Positions 33,756 to 44,504 of a DNA stretch of 64,000 bases are shown one piece after another; the stretch's first letter is position 1, and every line of letters starts with the position of its first letter. Under the pieces are notes generated by a model. The model did no database searches. It was not told where the DNA came from and saw only the letters and a list, made by a program, of their open reading frames with translations. The position numbers and the translations under genes are program-made. This DNA is from Haemaphysalis longicornis. Lineage: Eukaryota; Arthropoda; Arachnida; Ixodida; Ixodidae. Where the stretch lies: positions 1-64,000 of the forward strand of contig JABSTR010001152.1 of assembly GCA_013339765.2 (NCBI GenBank), given 5' to 3'.

Positions 33756-35425
33756 TCACAATTGCAATGAGCTGGCACGCCCCATTCGTCTTGTAGGAAG
33801 ATATCTCTCCCTAATATCTCCCGCACCAGATATAATAACTTCAAATGACTTGGAATGACATTTTCGCACCGGAAAAATCGAGTTGTAATTTGTAACGCAC
33901 ATGGAATAAATTAAAAATACAGGGGGGGGGGGGTATTCTTACCCACACCGCATTACGTTAAGGTTAGCTGACAATTAACTGACCCGTAAGGTTAGCTGAC
34001 AATTCGCTAGATTTCTAATTTTTATCCCTTCTCTTGAGTTTTTTTTTATCTGATCTTGTATTTTGAAAGGAGAAGGGTACGGTTTGGAAGACCAATAGGT
34101 CTTCAGTGCAGTGATCGGGCCCTTTACTGCTCAAAAGTCACGCTATTTGTGCTGTTTAGGTACCTTGATTTTATAATTCGCCTTGGACTCATCGGGTCTC
34201 AACGGCGGCCCGTTCTTCCTTTCTGCTTTTAGTTGGTATAACAAACTTCTCCTCGAGGGCAAACTTCTCCTGGAGTCATCGCGGTGGTTTTCGCACCCGC
34301 AGCTCAGCTTATGACATGTACCAACCACCGAAACGATCTTCACAGTCGCTAATTAAGAGTCCTCACAAGCAAATTCGTGAATTTGCGGCAACCTATTCTT
34401 GCAGCGACGCTTTCTGTCATTCGCAGTAATGTGGCACCCGTGACATCGACGACAAAATGTTGCGAAGATACTTTACAGCGAATATTTCTTGCCTCGTGCT
34501 CTGACCAAAATCGCGCACGACCATCAGTTAGCGTTGACAAGGAATATCACGCTTGCCGTAGAGCCAGTGTAGCTCACAAGACACTACAGTTACCTTAAAA
34601 TGCTTACGCTGAAATTGGCCTCTAAGGCGACTCTACGAACACGTCGAGTTTCGTTTACGTGTCATACTTACTTAGTTCATTGCGAAGCTGCAAACGCCAC
34701 AGAATTCCTGCCTGCTTAAAAAACAATAGCGCAAAAGACAGCACTAGGGGAGGCAGCATAAAAGACGGGAACTAACTTCCAACTAAAATTATTCGAATAA
34801 AAACATTTTTTATACATGGAAATGGGATTGCGGCCGGCGCAGTCGGGTCTTGAAAACTTTCTATGGCATCAGAAAGACGATCTCTTTTAATACATGGCCA
34901 ATACATTGCCGTCTATAAGCAGTATTAGTACAGAAAACGGCTTAAACTCGACATTACCCCGACATAAATTATATGACAATTAATTTAGAATTGATTGTAA
35001 GGAAGTGACATGTATGCTTCTCTATTTGATCATATAGCAAGTTACCATACGTACAACTCAATACAGTTTCCCAGCAATACAGGTTCACTGGTCATCCATC
35101 TTCATTGCAGTGGAAGGGCTCTCAATCTATGTTTCTCTAGTTGGGCTTCCAACTTCTTGCAACTTGGCGACAAAATATCTCTACGTGGTGAAACCACTGC
35201 TACGGCGTAATCGAAAAAGGTACTAAACTTTCGCCTAAGAACTCAGGATTCCAACAAACATCTCTTCGCCAGAAGGCCACATTTAATCGAAGAGATAGCT
35301 ACAGCGCATAAAAGTCTGGGATATCTTAGACACGGTGAACACCACCTAGAATTGGCCACTATTGGTAAAGATTCTTAATGGAGCGAACTAACATGTGGAG
35401 CACTAGTTTCAAAAAGTGCACTTGC
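33756..35425. other. Intron 1, unassigned
   Basis: Includes a 10-base G run at 33923-33932. Short open frames only; no exon, RNA gene or transposon protein recognised. Confidence 0.4.
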
Positions 35426-35494
35426 CTGCAATACGTGCTCGTACGCTTCGTGCAGGTCGTCCAGAGTCCGCAGAAGATCCCAGTCGACCGCCAT
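35426..35494 (-). CDS. CEP290: CEP290-like gene, first coding exon
   Basis: ATG is the complement of 35492-35494. The exon encodes 23 residues, MAVDWDLLRTLDDLHEAY then EHVLQ, and ends CAG followed by GCAAGT: a GC-AG intron donor with otherwise ideal consensus. The start resembles the N terminus of CEP290, in which an Asn-Trp or Asp-Trp pair follows the initial residues, and joins exon 2 in phase 0. An RFX X-box lies 53 bp upstream. The start was chosen because it is the only ATG in frame after the upstream G/C-rich region. An unspliced frame would stop soon after. Confidence 0.65.
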
Positions 35495-35546
35495 GACTCC
35501 GGCAACGCACGCCGCTGGCAGACGACAGCGTTGTTTGCAACTGCAC

Positions 35547-35561
35547 GGTTGCTAGGCAACC
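35547..35561. promoter_or_regulatory. Palindromic RFX X-box
   Basis: GGTTGCTAGGCAACC is two inverted GTTGC/GCAAC half sites separated by three bases, the consensus bound by RFX-family factors (DAF-19 in nematodes). X-boxes sit close upstream of ciliary genes. Here it lies 53 bp before the ATG of the CEP290-like gene, inside a CpG-rich stretch (about 35440-35720) with no TATA box seen. Confidence 0.75.
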
Positions 35562-35759
35562 GCCTTCCCCAGCATTCTCTCCGTTCACGACCGTCGCGCC
35601 ATGAGCGGGAAATATTGAGCGGTCGCGACGCCAAATTTGAATCTCAGCGATGATGCCCGGGAACGTGTTTCCAAACGCTTCGCTGCACAGCGCTCCACGT
35701 GACCTGTACGGTGCCACTGCGCGTGCTATTCTATTGAGCTACTGCTAAAACGATAACGC

Positions 35760-35890
35760 CGTAGTGGCCTAGCGGTAGCTGTCCGGGTTGCGGCATGCGG
35801 CTAACCAGAAATGGCTGGGGGTCCGGGCAACGAAAGCGAAATACGTCGGCCAGCGGATGCCCCGGACAAGGAGGGCCCGGCCGTCATTAA
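35760..35890 (+). repeat. Possible SINE head
   Basis: CGTAGTGGCCTAGCGGTAGC contains a perfect pol III A box (TGGCCTAGCGG) and GGGGTCCGGGC stands where a B box would be, but the B box itself is not intact. It is followed by G/C-rich sequence. A SINE remnant is the most likely reading. Confidence 0.4.
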
Positions 35891-36377
35891 TCATCAATAA
35901 CAAGGGCAGCGCCAGTAAAGCTTCTCGTTCTCTTTCTCCCTTACTCTCTCCTGGTTGAGAAATCCCAGCATCCGAATCCGTGTCCGTTGTAGCATCCGTA
36001 TCCACATCTTTCGTATCCGTAACTAAATGCAGAAATTCTAAACTGCTACTTGGTAAGCGCAGTATGCCCAAGAACGCTTAAGTGCATAAACGAGTTAGGA
36101 TACCGAATAGTTTAGAGGTGGCAGTTATACAACGGTTGTTGTGATGTCATACAACAGCTATGGTAAGTTCCACCATTCAATAGCACTACGTAAAATCACA
36201 CTGTCGAAAGCAGAATCACATGAAAGGTGCCTGTTGTGATGTTTAAAAGCAAAAAAAAAATGCGCACCTTGCTCTAGTGGTGGAAGGCTGGAAAAACAGC
36301 AGTGCTGGCGGCCCCTCTCCCTTCGTCGGGACCCGGCTGTTGCACCTCACGTCGATTCCCGAACTTGCCGTTGAAAG

Positions 36378-38761
36378 CAGTGCCGGATTAGGAAATTTTG
36401 GGGCCCGCGGCTGCTGCGTCCTTGGGGCCCTAATGATGATGATGATAATTCCGCTTTAATATGCGAAAATTTTCGAAGCCTATGTTGTGCGTTTTGATCA
36501 GTGATAAATTATAAATACCTTTATGCTTTCCGGCAACTAATTTCTTGGCTTGATGTCGAGTATTATATAACGGATTTTATCAGGCATAAAAGATAGCATG
36601 ATTTGATTGCCGGTCGATCACAGATTCACAATTAATCGAAGCGCCGTGTCGGCCTGCACACGCCATGGTACCGAAGAGTACTTTCTTACAAGAAGCATAT
36701 TTTATTAAGCCTGTAAGGTTCTAGTTTTATTGTAAAGTTCTCTACCTGCATATATGGGCGGGCTCAAAGTCAGCGCAGGCAGCTGTCACTCACAGACATC
36801 TGCCAAACAGTTAGCCGCCACGGTTTACGGGCCAAAATACTGTAGGTTACCAGCGCAGACGAAAAAGCACGCGGCGGTTAGAACACGCGCCGCCTGTGAA
36901 GGGGGTTAGGGGAGGGGAAGGGGGGGGGGGTGCTCAGACGTGTCGCGCAATGCAACCGTCCTATCGCAGCGCATCGGGCGAGACCTGCTGCACTCTGCCG
37001 AGAGGCAAAACTTCGCCTTGTAAATATTTTCAATTTAAATAAACACTTTCTCCTATCGCAGCACGATTAGCACAAAGAGGATAAGCAGACAAATGTCGCT
37101 TTTTGGGCTGCGGAACGGTTCGTGCGTGGGTTTGCACATGGCCGTCGAACTTGCACCGGCGATGAACTCCTGTTGCGCAGCTGTGATGGTCTTGCTAGTC
37201 GGAAAGCCGTTACACATTAACGGGTCCCCTTTGGGTTGGAGAGCGACAGGTGAGCACGAGAGATGGCATCAGGCAACAGTTTACTAGGGTAGAATATCTG
37301 CTCACCACCGCGCTGCTGCTCCCGTCGGTGCCGCGCAACAGTTCCAGCAGTCGATCGGTCGGGTTGTTGTTCGGTCGCAACTGGCAGTGGAAACACGCTG
37401 AAGCTTCTCGTCTAGATTCGAGGTCATACGACGAAGGCGAGTACGGGTGGACCTCTCGTTTTCGAGTCCTCAACACGTCTGCCGCGTCCACTGTTTTCCC
37501 GCGCTCCTTCGGGGGTTCCTCTCCCGGGGGTTCCTCTTCTCCTGCCGCCGCGCACAAGCGGGACCAGATCTGCGGCCAGCCCTTTGATCCGCACCGTCCA
37601 CCGGCTCATTCCAAAGCGAAATGCGCACAGGGGGACAAACAGCTTACCGTCCCCGATTCGTGGCGGAGGTCCGTTTTCAAGACGGCATCGAAAGGGCCGC
37701 ACGCAGGATGCGTTTTTAAGGTGGCACAGCTTTCGTCACCCCGACAGGAAACAGACGTTGTTGCTTTGCTTGGCGTCCACGCCTGAGCTCTTCACACAGC
37801 CTAGGCCTGCTGATTCCCCAGCTCGAAGGGAGCCGCTAGGGTCGGGCTGACCCGGCGGCCTCTGCGTCCACACGGAGTGGCGCCTACGCTATGAATAAAG
37901 TCTCGCGGACATGTAGCTTCGGCAACGCTTGTTGCTCAGACAGCCTGCGTAGGCTACAGCACAGAGGCGCGGGCTGAATCCGAACGACCCAGCGAGTGGC
38001 CTCCACAACCTTTGAACATTTAAATAACCATATGTACGCTGGCCATTCAGCGAGAAATATCGAGTCGATATCAATCCCGCTTATGCGATTCGACTAATCC
38101 ACTAGCTTTATTGAACGGGTCGTCATCGCAATGAACCTCCTTGTCAAGCGCCATTCATTAAAATTTCTGGCAGAAACTGTGTGAGCCCGTAGGGCAGTGC
38201 TTAAGTTGTCAATAATTACATATAACGTCCCTCAGGCTTAAACAATTTACAAAGTTCTTCAGACATTATTTCATTATTCGCATGCGGCCTGGCCCTTTCT
38301 TATACCGAAACGTGAGCGCGCCGAAACGTCCGCGTACTTAGATGTCCGTGTACCGAAAAGAGTACCGAAACGACCTGCGCCGAAGAACAGCGGAGCCGAG
38401 CTTGGGGCCTTTTTTATGTGGTTTCTTAGGCCCGGTCAAGCTGTGTACCCACGACTTTTGGTCCAAGACGTCTTCTCATAAACCTCGGGAAAACAAGGAA
38501 GAGTAGGAATAACTAAAGTTAATTGAAATGGACTCGAAGGTTGGCAATCATAACGTGAGGGGCTCCCCACTCCTCCCCGCCTGTCACGAGTTAGTCAGCT
38601 TCGGTGTGATGGTAAGGCTGAAGCTCCTACCTTCACTTTCAATGCGGGCAGTGAGCACACTCAAGATATTGTTTTTTTTATATGATCGAGCGGGGCCCCT
38701 ACAGCTGGGGGCCCGGGGCTGCAGCCCCCGTAGCCCCCCCCCCCCCCTTAATCCGGCCCTG
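36378..38761. mobile_element. hAT-type DNA transposon, non-autonomous, 2.4 kb
   Basis: Both ends carry an imperfect inverted repeat, CAGTGCCGGATTA at the left and CAGGGCCGGATTA (complement) at the right. They are flanked by a perfect 8-bp direct repeat GTTGAAAG (36370-36377 and 38762-38769). An 8-bp duplication and CAGNG ends are hallmarks of the hAT superfamily. G/C-rich sub-terminal palindromes (GGGGCCC, GGGGGCCCGGGGCTGCAG) lie inside each end. The interior is G/C-rich around 37.2-37.9 kb with a 178-residue open frame (37250-37786), but none of its translation resembles a hAT transposase. The interior may be captured host sequence. Confidence 0.8.
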
Positions 38762-38769
38762 GTTGAAAG

Positions 38770-39540
38770 TTCTCCATGAGTGGCCGGCCCGGGTCGTTTT
38801 GTCCGCAGGCCTTCACATCTATCCGGGAGTGGGCCGCGTTAGCACGCGCTAGAACCCGCGACAACCGGCTTCCCGGACTCGGCGTCTGTAGCACGAACTC
38901 TGTGTATGTGCTCCCCACTTCAGAAGTGAGCGCACGTGAACTGACGAGGAGAGCAGCACGCGAGAGGTCACGCCACGAGCGCTGAAGAGTGTTCTCGAAG
39001 GTCGAGCCGGCCGCCACCGGGAGCTCCTCACGTGGCGCAAGCCCATTTACCAAGCCAGGAGTTCCTCACGAGGCACACGCTTACGTGCGCTCGGCTGGAC
39101 TAAGTTTTCTGCTAACGCTCGCCGGCGGAAGTAAAAGTTTTTACAGCCCTGCCGTTATAAATGTGCGGAAATTCCGGAAATTTACCTTTTTCCAGTAGCG
39201 ATCAGCACATGCGCGGGTTCCTGGGCCGTTATTCTCGGTAGTTTATTCGGGCAATACAAACAAAAGGGACGCACACTCGGCTTGCTGCGCGGAGAGGGGA
39301 TATGCATTCTAGCGCCGCACGTTTTTATTTCCTCTTTTTCTACATATTGCAGAGATTCGTACGAGCACACAAAGAAAGCTTACAGAGGAAATGGGTGAGG
39401 TGCTCGAGGCTGACCATTCTGCGACCACATGTCTTCCAGTCAGGGTGGAACAAAGGTAAAAAAAAAAAATGACCCCACTAGCCGTGGGGAACCGCAAACA
39501 TACATTTGCAATAAAACTGACAACGAACAAGCGCGCAACA
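38770..39540. other. G/C-rich sequence, host target of the hAT insertion
   Basis: Continuous with 36.25-36.37 kb once the hAT element is removed. A minus-strand open frame at 38748-39053 would continue across the junction, but I do not recognise its product and see no convincing splice sites. It may be another repeat. Confidence 0.3.
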
Positions 39541-39854
39541 ACTAATTTATTTATTTTGTTTATTCAAAATACCTTACAGGCCCAGCAGGGCATTTGGTAA
39601 GGGGGGCAAAAAGAGCAGATAATCAAAAAATAACAAAAGAAGTTATACAAAAACTAAATATATAATACAGGAACAAATCAGTGAAACAAGAGAAAAAGTA
39701 CATGATAACAGCGAGCAAGAGTGGCAAGAAAATAAGTACAAGCAATAATAACATCTAGTGTGGTAGCCGCAACCGCAAAAAAAAACAAAAGAAAGAAAAA
39801 GGAAAACATCATGGTGCTAACAGAAAGGAACGCCAGCGTTCCTGTATGGTGATT

Positions 39855-40433
39855 TTACATGGAAACTTGCTTGTGCAGGTGATTGCGGAATGTTTCTGGG
39901 GTAGTCAGCGATACGATATTATCAGGCAGATCGTTCCACAACCGGATAGCACGTGGCAGAGCAGATGAATTGAAAGAGTTTGTGGCGCCGTAGATTTTGG
40001 TGAAGCTGCGTTGATTAAATAATCTGCGTGATGTGGAAAGAGGGCTTGCAGTAGGTAATGTGGAGGGTCTGGCACGATTAATGTATTTGTGAAACATGCA
40101 TAGAAGCGCGATTTTCCGTCGGATATGCAATGGTTCTAGTGAAAGATAATGTTTTATTTTCGTTATGCTTGAACTGAAGTCATATGATTTGGATATAAAC
40201 CGAGCTGCGCGATTTTGTATGGCTTCTAGTTTGTCAACTAAATAATTTTGATAGGGGGACCAAATTGAGGACGTGAACTCTAGTTGTGGTAATACAAATG
40301 TGTTATAGGATAGTTGGCGAATGTTAAACGCAGAAGCATGCAAATTTCGACGTAAGTATCCCAATGATCGTGAGGCTTTAGCACATATGGCGTTAATGTG
40401 GGTGGGCCATGAAAGGTTTGCCGTTAGGAGCAC
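39855..40433 (-). pseudogene. CR1-like ORF2, C-terminal domain
   Basis: The open frame is 192 residues, starting NLSWPTHINAICAKASRSLG and running through VLPQLEFTSSIWSPYQ, NRAARFISKSYDFSSSITKI to the end RLWNDLPDNIVSL. These are the standard motifs after the RT in CR1/Jockey LINEs. This is the best-kept part of the element. Confidence 0.8.
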
Positions 40434-40606
40434 GCCTAGGTATTTATATGTTAGTGCCTCAGAAAATAAATGGTTGTTCAGGAAATACGAAAAGTTAGAG
40501 TTAGTGTGTTTTCGGCTAAAGGATATTTTCTGGCATTAGTTAAGTTTAAAGACATTTGCCATGGTTTGCCACCAATCGCAGATAAGGTTTAGGTCTTTTT
40601 GAAGCG

Positions 40607-40804
40607 TTACGTGGTCAGTGGGGCACTTGTTTTTCGGTAAATTATGCAGTGGTCAGCAAAAAGGCGCATGCAAGATGTGACGCGTGAGGGCAAATCATTA
40701 ATAAATATGAGTAGGGGACCGAGAACGCTGCCTTGAGGCACACCCGAAGTGACTGGGGACAGCGGCGAGGGATAATCATCTACTATAGTGGACTGTCCAC
40801 GCAT
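40607..40804 (-). pseudogene. CR1-like ORF2, RT active-site region, mutated
   Basis: The frame reads SGVPQGSVLGPLLIFINDLP and then MRLFADHCIIYRK. The catalytic FADD motif is FADH here, so the second aspartate is lost and the enzyme would be dead. Upstream RT sequence to 41780 is present with frameshifts, for example KTNPRKFWQEISP at the upstream end. Confidence 0.75.
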
Positions 40805-41780
40805 AAAAAGAAAGTTACGACGTCAAGATAGTGTTAAAGAATCTACTCGAAGGGCGGACAATTTAGAGATTAAATGGCAATGGGCGACACGGTCAAAAGC
40901 TTTAGAAAAATCATGAAAAATAGTCAGTTTGCAAGTTATTGTCCATGTTATAGTGCAAGTCAGTGTTAAATTCAAATAACTGCGTGTCACAAGAAAAAAC
41001 CTTTACTGAAGCCATGCTGGTTTTCAAAGAAAAAGTTTTTGGTTTAGAGGTGAGATTAAATGTTAGAAGCGATAACATGTTCAAGCAATTTGCAACATAT
41101 GCACGTTAGTGAAATAGGAGGGTAGTTGTCCGGTGAATTTTTATGCCCAGATTTATGTATTAGCACAATTTTAGCCGTTTTCCAGTCGCTCGGCCACTGT
41201 CCGGATGATAAGGACTGCTAGAAGATGTGGTACAAAATGTTACTTCAAATAGACTTGCTATTTTTCAGTATTTTCGAATTCAGTATTCTGGCACATTGGC
41301 AATCCAGGTGTTCAGCTATGACCAACCTGCAGAGATATGCGCCACTGCCAAGCTGGTACACAGCCTTGAGAGACGACGACGACGCTGAGAACCTTGCGGA
41401 CGTGCGCGCTGTTCCTGGGACATTCGAGCTGCTTTACCTATCGGCTTGTATTTGCCTGTCAATACATCTTATTACGAGCATGCTTTCATTGCCACGTCAC
41501 AATATTATCAACTCCTGCGGAGGTAGATAGTTTAAGGTTATTTATAAGGCATTCAATTCCTTCGGCAGTTATGACAATCGGTTGCATGTACGGACAGTCT
41601 AGGTCATCAAAACAAGGAACGCTGGAATAATCTTCCCTAGTGAATACTGACGAAAAAAATGTGTTAAATACGATGGGGCAGTCACTTCAGGAATGGAAAT
41701 GTGCTCATCATCGTGTAATACAATATTGTTAGTATCGCGCGGGGGGGATATTTCTTGCCAAAACTTTCTGGGGTTAGTTT

Positions 41781-42973
41781 TAAATGCAGAGCATTTCAGT
41801 AACTCACGATGTCACCCGCGTTGACGTCCGTAGTCCACATCGCTCCCGCTAACTATATAAAAAAATAATACTTACCGGCGCCAGGTTTCGATCCCACGAC
41901 TCTGCGGGCGGAACGCAAGGTACATGGTGCTGTACCCACTGCGCCACAAAGCCGACACAGAATGGAAGGCTACGAACGCGCCTTATATCCCTGACTCATT
42001 CAACCGTCGGCCACAGGTGCGCCCTCTCCCCCGCGTCCTCCTCGCCTTCTCTCCGCTCGCAACAACCCTCTCTCGCCGGCGTTGGGGTTCGCGCTGAGCA
42101 ACAGCCGGTTCGCGCGCAAGAACAGGTGGGGGCGCTGCATCGCGCTCTCCTCGCCGCGGTCGGATCGCGCTTAAACCACATATGTCGTTCGCGCGCGCTC
42201 CGGTCGCTAACATCTGTGGCGTGATCGTGACGTCAACATCACGCGTTCGTGTGGTGGGCGCGATTTTCGGCGCTATAACACTCTTTCGCGAGGGGCATTG
42301 GATTGGATTCAGTTGGCTTGGATTGGCTTGGCTTGAATTGGATTGGTTTTGGATTTGATTGGATTAAAGTGGATTGTGTTGGATTGTGTTGCGTCATAGC
42401 GGCGCCACGTTGCGTCATAGCCGCTCCACGTTGCGTCATAGCCGCAGCAGGGGGTTCACGGTAACTTTCACCATCGACTTCATCGACAATGTCTACGCTG
42501 GAAGACAACAATTACACAACAACAACAACCAATACGTAATCCATACGACTTGCAGGCGCGCCCCCCGCGGAAATTCTCTGCGTTTGATCGTGCCCCTCGC
42601 GAGAGGGATATTTGCTGTAACCTTTTTTTTCAAAAACTTAGTGCAGGCCGCTAGTTCGGCGGAGGTACAGTCGAATGCTTTGTGTCAGTATTTTATATAA
42701 AGACGGGAGCGCGCGCCGCTCTGTGCATGCACAGGGCTTTGTTGGGAGGCTGACGCGCACTCGCAGTCTGTGCGCTTAGTGGGCGCTCTCTTTGAAACCG
42801 CTTTATCGCGCGGCTGTCTGCCGCATTAGTTACGTCACGGAAGATAACGCATTTTTTTGTGTAAGTCCCCTTTAAGGCGATTACATAAGCGGGCAAGGTA
42901 AGCGAGGAAGGTGATAAAAACGTGCTTACAAAAAAACGTGCAGGATAGGCAAACAGTGGCGCAAAAGGCACAT
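41781..42973. mobile_element. Composite repeat inserted in the CR1-like LINE
   Basis: LINE coding runs ...NDLPSILK on one side (42974 up) and TNPRKFWQEI on the other (41780 down), so everything between is inserted. The left end AAATGCAGAGCATTTC is mirrored at 42572-42587 as GAAATTCTCTGCGTTT. The same pair ends the repeat at 49431-51707, so it is a family with inverted ends. Inside are a tRNA-like sequence (41885-41950, minus), TTGGAT-rich repeats (42297-42385), and three 21-bp units beginning GTTGCGTCATAGC (42388-42450). A TTAA-flanked MITE end occurs at 42848-42873. Whether 42588-42973 belongs to the same element is unclear. Confidence 0.55.
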
Positions 42974-43397
42974 TTTTAGGATAGAAGGTAGGTCATTTGA
43001 GAAGTATTTATTTTTAGCAGTAGATATGGGCCAACGAGTAATTTTGCAGACACTCTTTGTACTTCTTCCAGGCCTCCTTAGTACTCGAGCCTCTGGCGCT
43101 TTTGTATAAGCGTTTCTTCTTGCTTCTTTGTGCATGAAGAGATGTACTGAACCATGGGTTAGCTCTATCATGTGAGATGGATATGAGTAAAACGTATTTC
43201 TTAACCAAAGTAGATATTTTATTTCGAAAAAGCGACCAGTTAGTATCAATCGAGCGACTTTCAAAGGACGGCATTAGTTCTGTAATATAGAATATCTCCA
43301 GCTCTTTGTTCATTTCATTGTAGTTCGCCTTGTTATAGTCGTAATTTTTTTTTACATTGATGCCGGGAGGCGGTAATAGCAAGTTAGCATATTATGA

Positions 43398-44063
43398 TCA
43401 CTGCATATTCTGAGCAATCAGCATATTATGATCACTGAAACCATCTCTTTTCAAGACAGAGTAAACGCTTTCAGAAGCACGTGTAAATGCTAAATCTAAA
43501 ATGTGAGATCCCAGGGTGGGTTCATTAACCACTTGTAAGAGATTGAAATCTAAAGTAATATTGATTAGTTCTAAAGAATCGCGACATGACGATGATAGAT
43601 GAACCCAGTCAATGTCCGGAAAATTTAAATCACCAGAGATACGTTTCGTGGACAGCACATAACTGGGTAGCCCTCCAGTCAGCGAGAACTGCTGGAAAGA
43701 GCCAAGCTAGGGGCTTTCGCCACTGGAGTCCTGGAAATAGGATTCCACCCTTGACTCCACCCCCTCCTCTTCTACCTTTGTGAATAAAGTTTACCACCAC
43801 CACCACCACCACTGGGTAGCCGTAGCCACACTCGTGCGCGAGTCATTCAGAAAGGAAAACGGAGAATTAGGAGGGCGGTAGCAAACACCTATTAGTATTT
43901 TAGTGGCACCCATTAAACAAGCAACCCATATGATTTCGACGGCACAGTCAAATGATACAAGGTATGAAGAAATGGTCTTCTTAACCGCTGGCAAAACGCC
44001 ACCACCTCTTTTGTTAGTCCTATCGTTACGATATATGTTATATGCTTTGTTATCAGGGAGCAT
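43398..44063 (-). pseudogene. CR1-like ORF2, endonuclease domain
   Basis: Two frames around the 138-bp insert give MLPDNKAYNIYRNDRTNKRG, ILIGVCYRPPNSP and then ISGDLNFPDIDW, HILDLAFTRASESV, DGFSDHNMLI. These are EEP-type endonuclease motifs in order. Removing the insert restores continuity between the two halves. Confidence 0.75.
43673..43810 (+). mobile_element. 5'-truncated LINE 3' end with CCA tail
   Basis: A 138-bp insert is flanked by a perfect 11-bp repeat ACTGGGTAGCC (43662-43672 and 43811-43821). It contains AGGATTCCACCCTTGACTCC, then TGTGAATAAAGTTTACC and a (CCA)n tail. The tail and variable duplication fit target-primed integration of a LINE transcript end. It interrupts the endonuclease domain of the CR1-like LINE. 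Confidence 0.75.
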
Positions 44064-44265
44064 TTCGCTATCGTTTATGTCAGAATTCGGCCACGTCTCT
44101 GTTAAAGCAAGGATGTCGGCATTAAAATCGTCTAAGAAGGAACAGACTTGGTTACGTTTATGCAGTAGGCTCCGAATGTTGGTAAATGCAATTGATAGGG
44201 ACGAACCTGAGCGAGGTGACAGAGGCAGATTAGCAACTTCAGGGCCCGTGGCACCTTCTAGCTAT

Positions 44266-44504
44266 CTTTGACATAGGACGACGGTGTCTGTTGCATTGTC
44301 GTAGAAGTAGGTTTTTTTATTAATGTGCAGTTTGTCAACAGTCCGCTTGAAAGGTTTGTCTAGATCTCGGGCAAACGATACTAATTTCCTTCTAGCTAAC
44401 CGAGTAGAAAAGGAAGTCTTCACCGCTAGCGAAATCTGTGTTTTTTTAGTTTGTGAGCAGCGCCCAGGATATTCTTCTTGTCTTTGAATGAGGTGAATTT
44501 CGCA
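44266..44504 (-). pseudogene. CR1-like ORF1, C-terminal part
   Basis: The frame reads FSTRLARRKLVSFARDLDKP and VDKLHINKKTYFYDNATDTV. This resembles the C-terminal nucleic-acid-binding domain of LINE ORF1 proteins (transposase_22-like), where KLHI..K.Y.YD..T is a usual pattern. The N-terminal side is replaced by Penelope-like sequence at 44505, marking an insertion point or a recombination junction. Confidence 0.5.

Larger units (their letters stand above)
39545..44504 (-). mobile_element. CR1/Jockey-like LINE broken by later insertions
   Basis: Minus-strand order is ORF1 C-terminal part (44504-44266), endonuclease (44063-43791 and 43658-43398), post-endonuclease region (43382-42976), RT N-part (41780 down), RT core (40804-40607) and C-terminal domain (40433-39855). 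The 3' end reads TTTATTCAAAATACCTTACA and AGGCCCAGCAGGGCATTTGG near 39560-39600. Two insertions split it (43673-43810 and 41781-42973), and a Penelope-like element lies in its ORF1 at 44505. It shares layout and 3' end style with the LINE at 30.1-33 kb. Confidence 0.8.

Noticed and set aside
37250..37786. 178-residue open frame inside the hAT element
   Set aside because: Low-complexity, no transposase motif, and open on the opposite strand as well; G/C composition explains it.
41880..41960. tRNA gene on the minus strand
   Set aside because: The same tRNA-like segment recurs at 49535-49615 inside a shared repeat and lacks proper stems.
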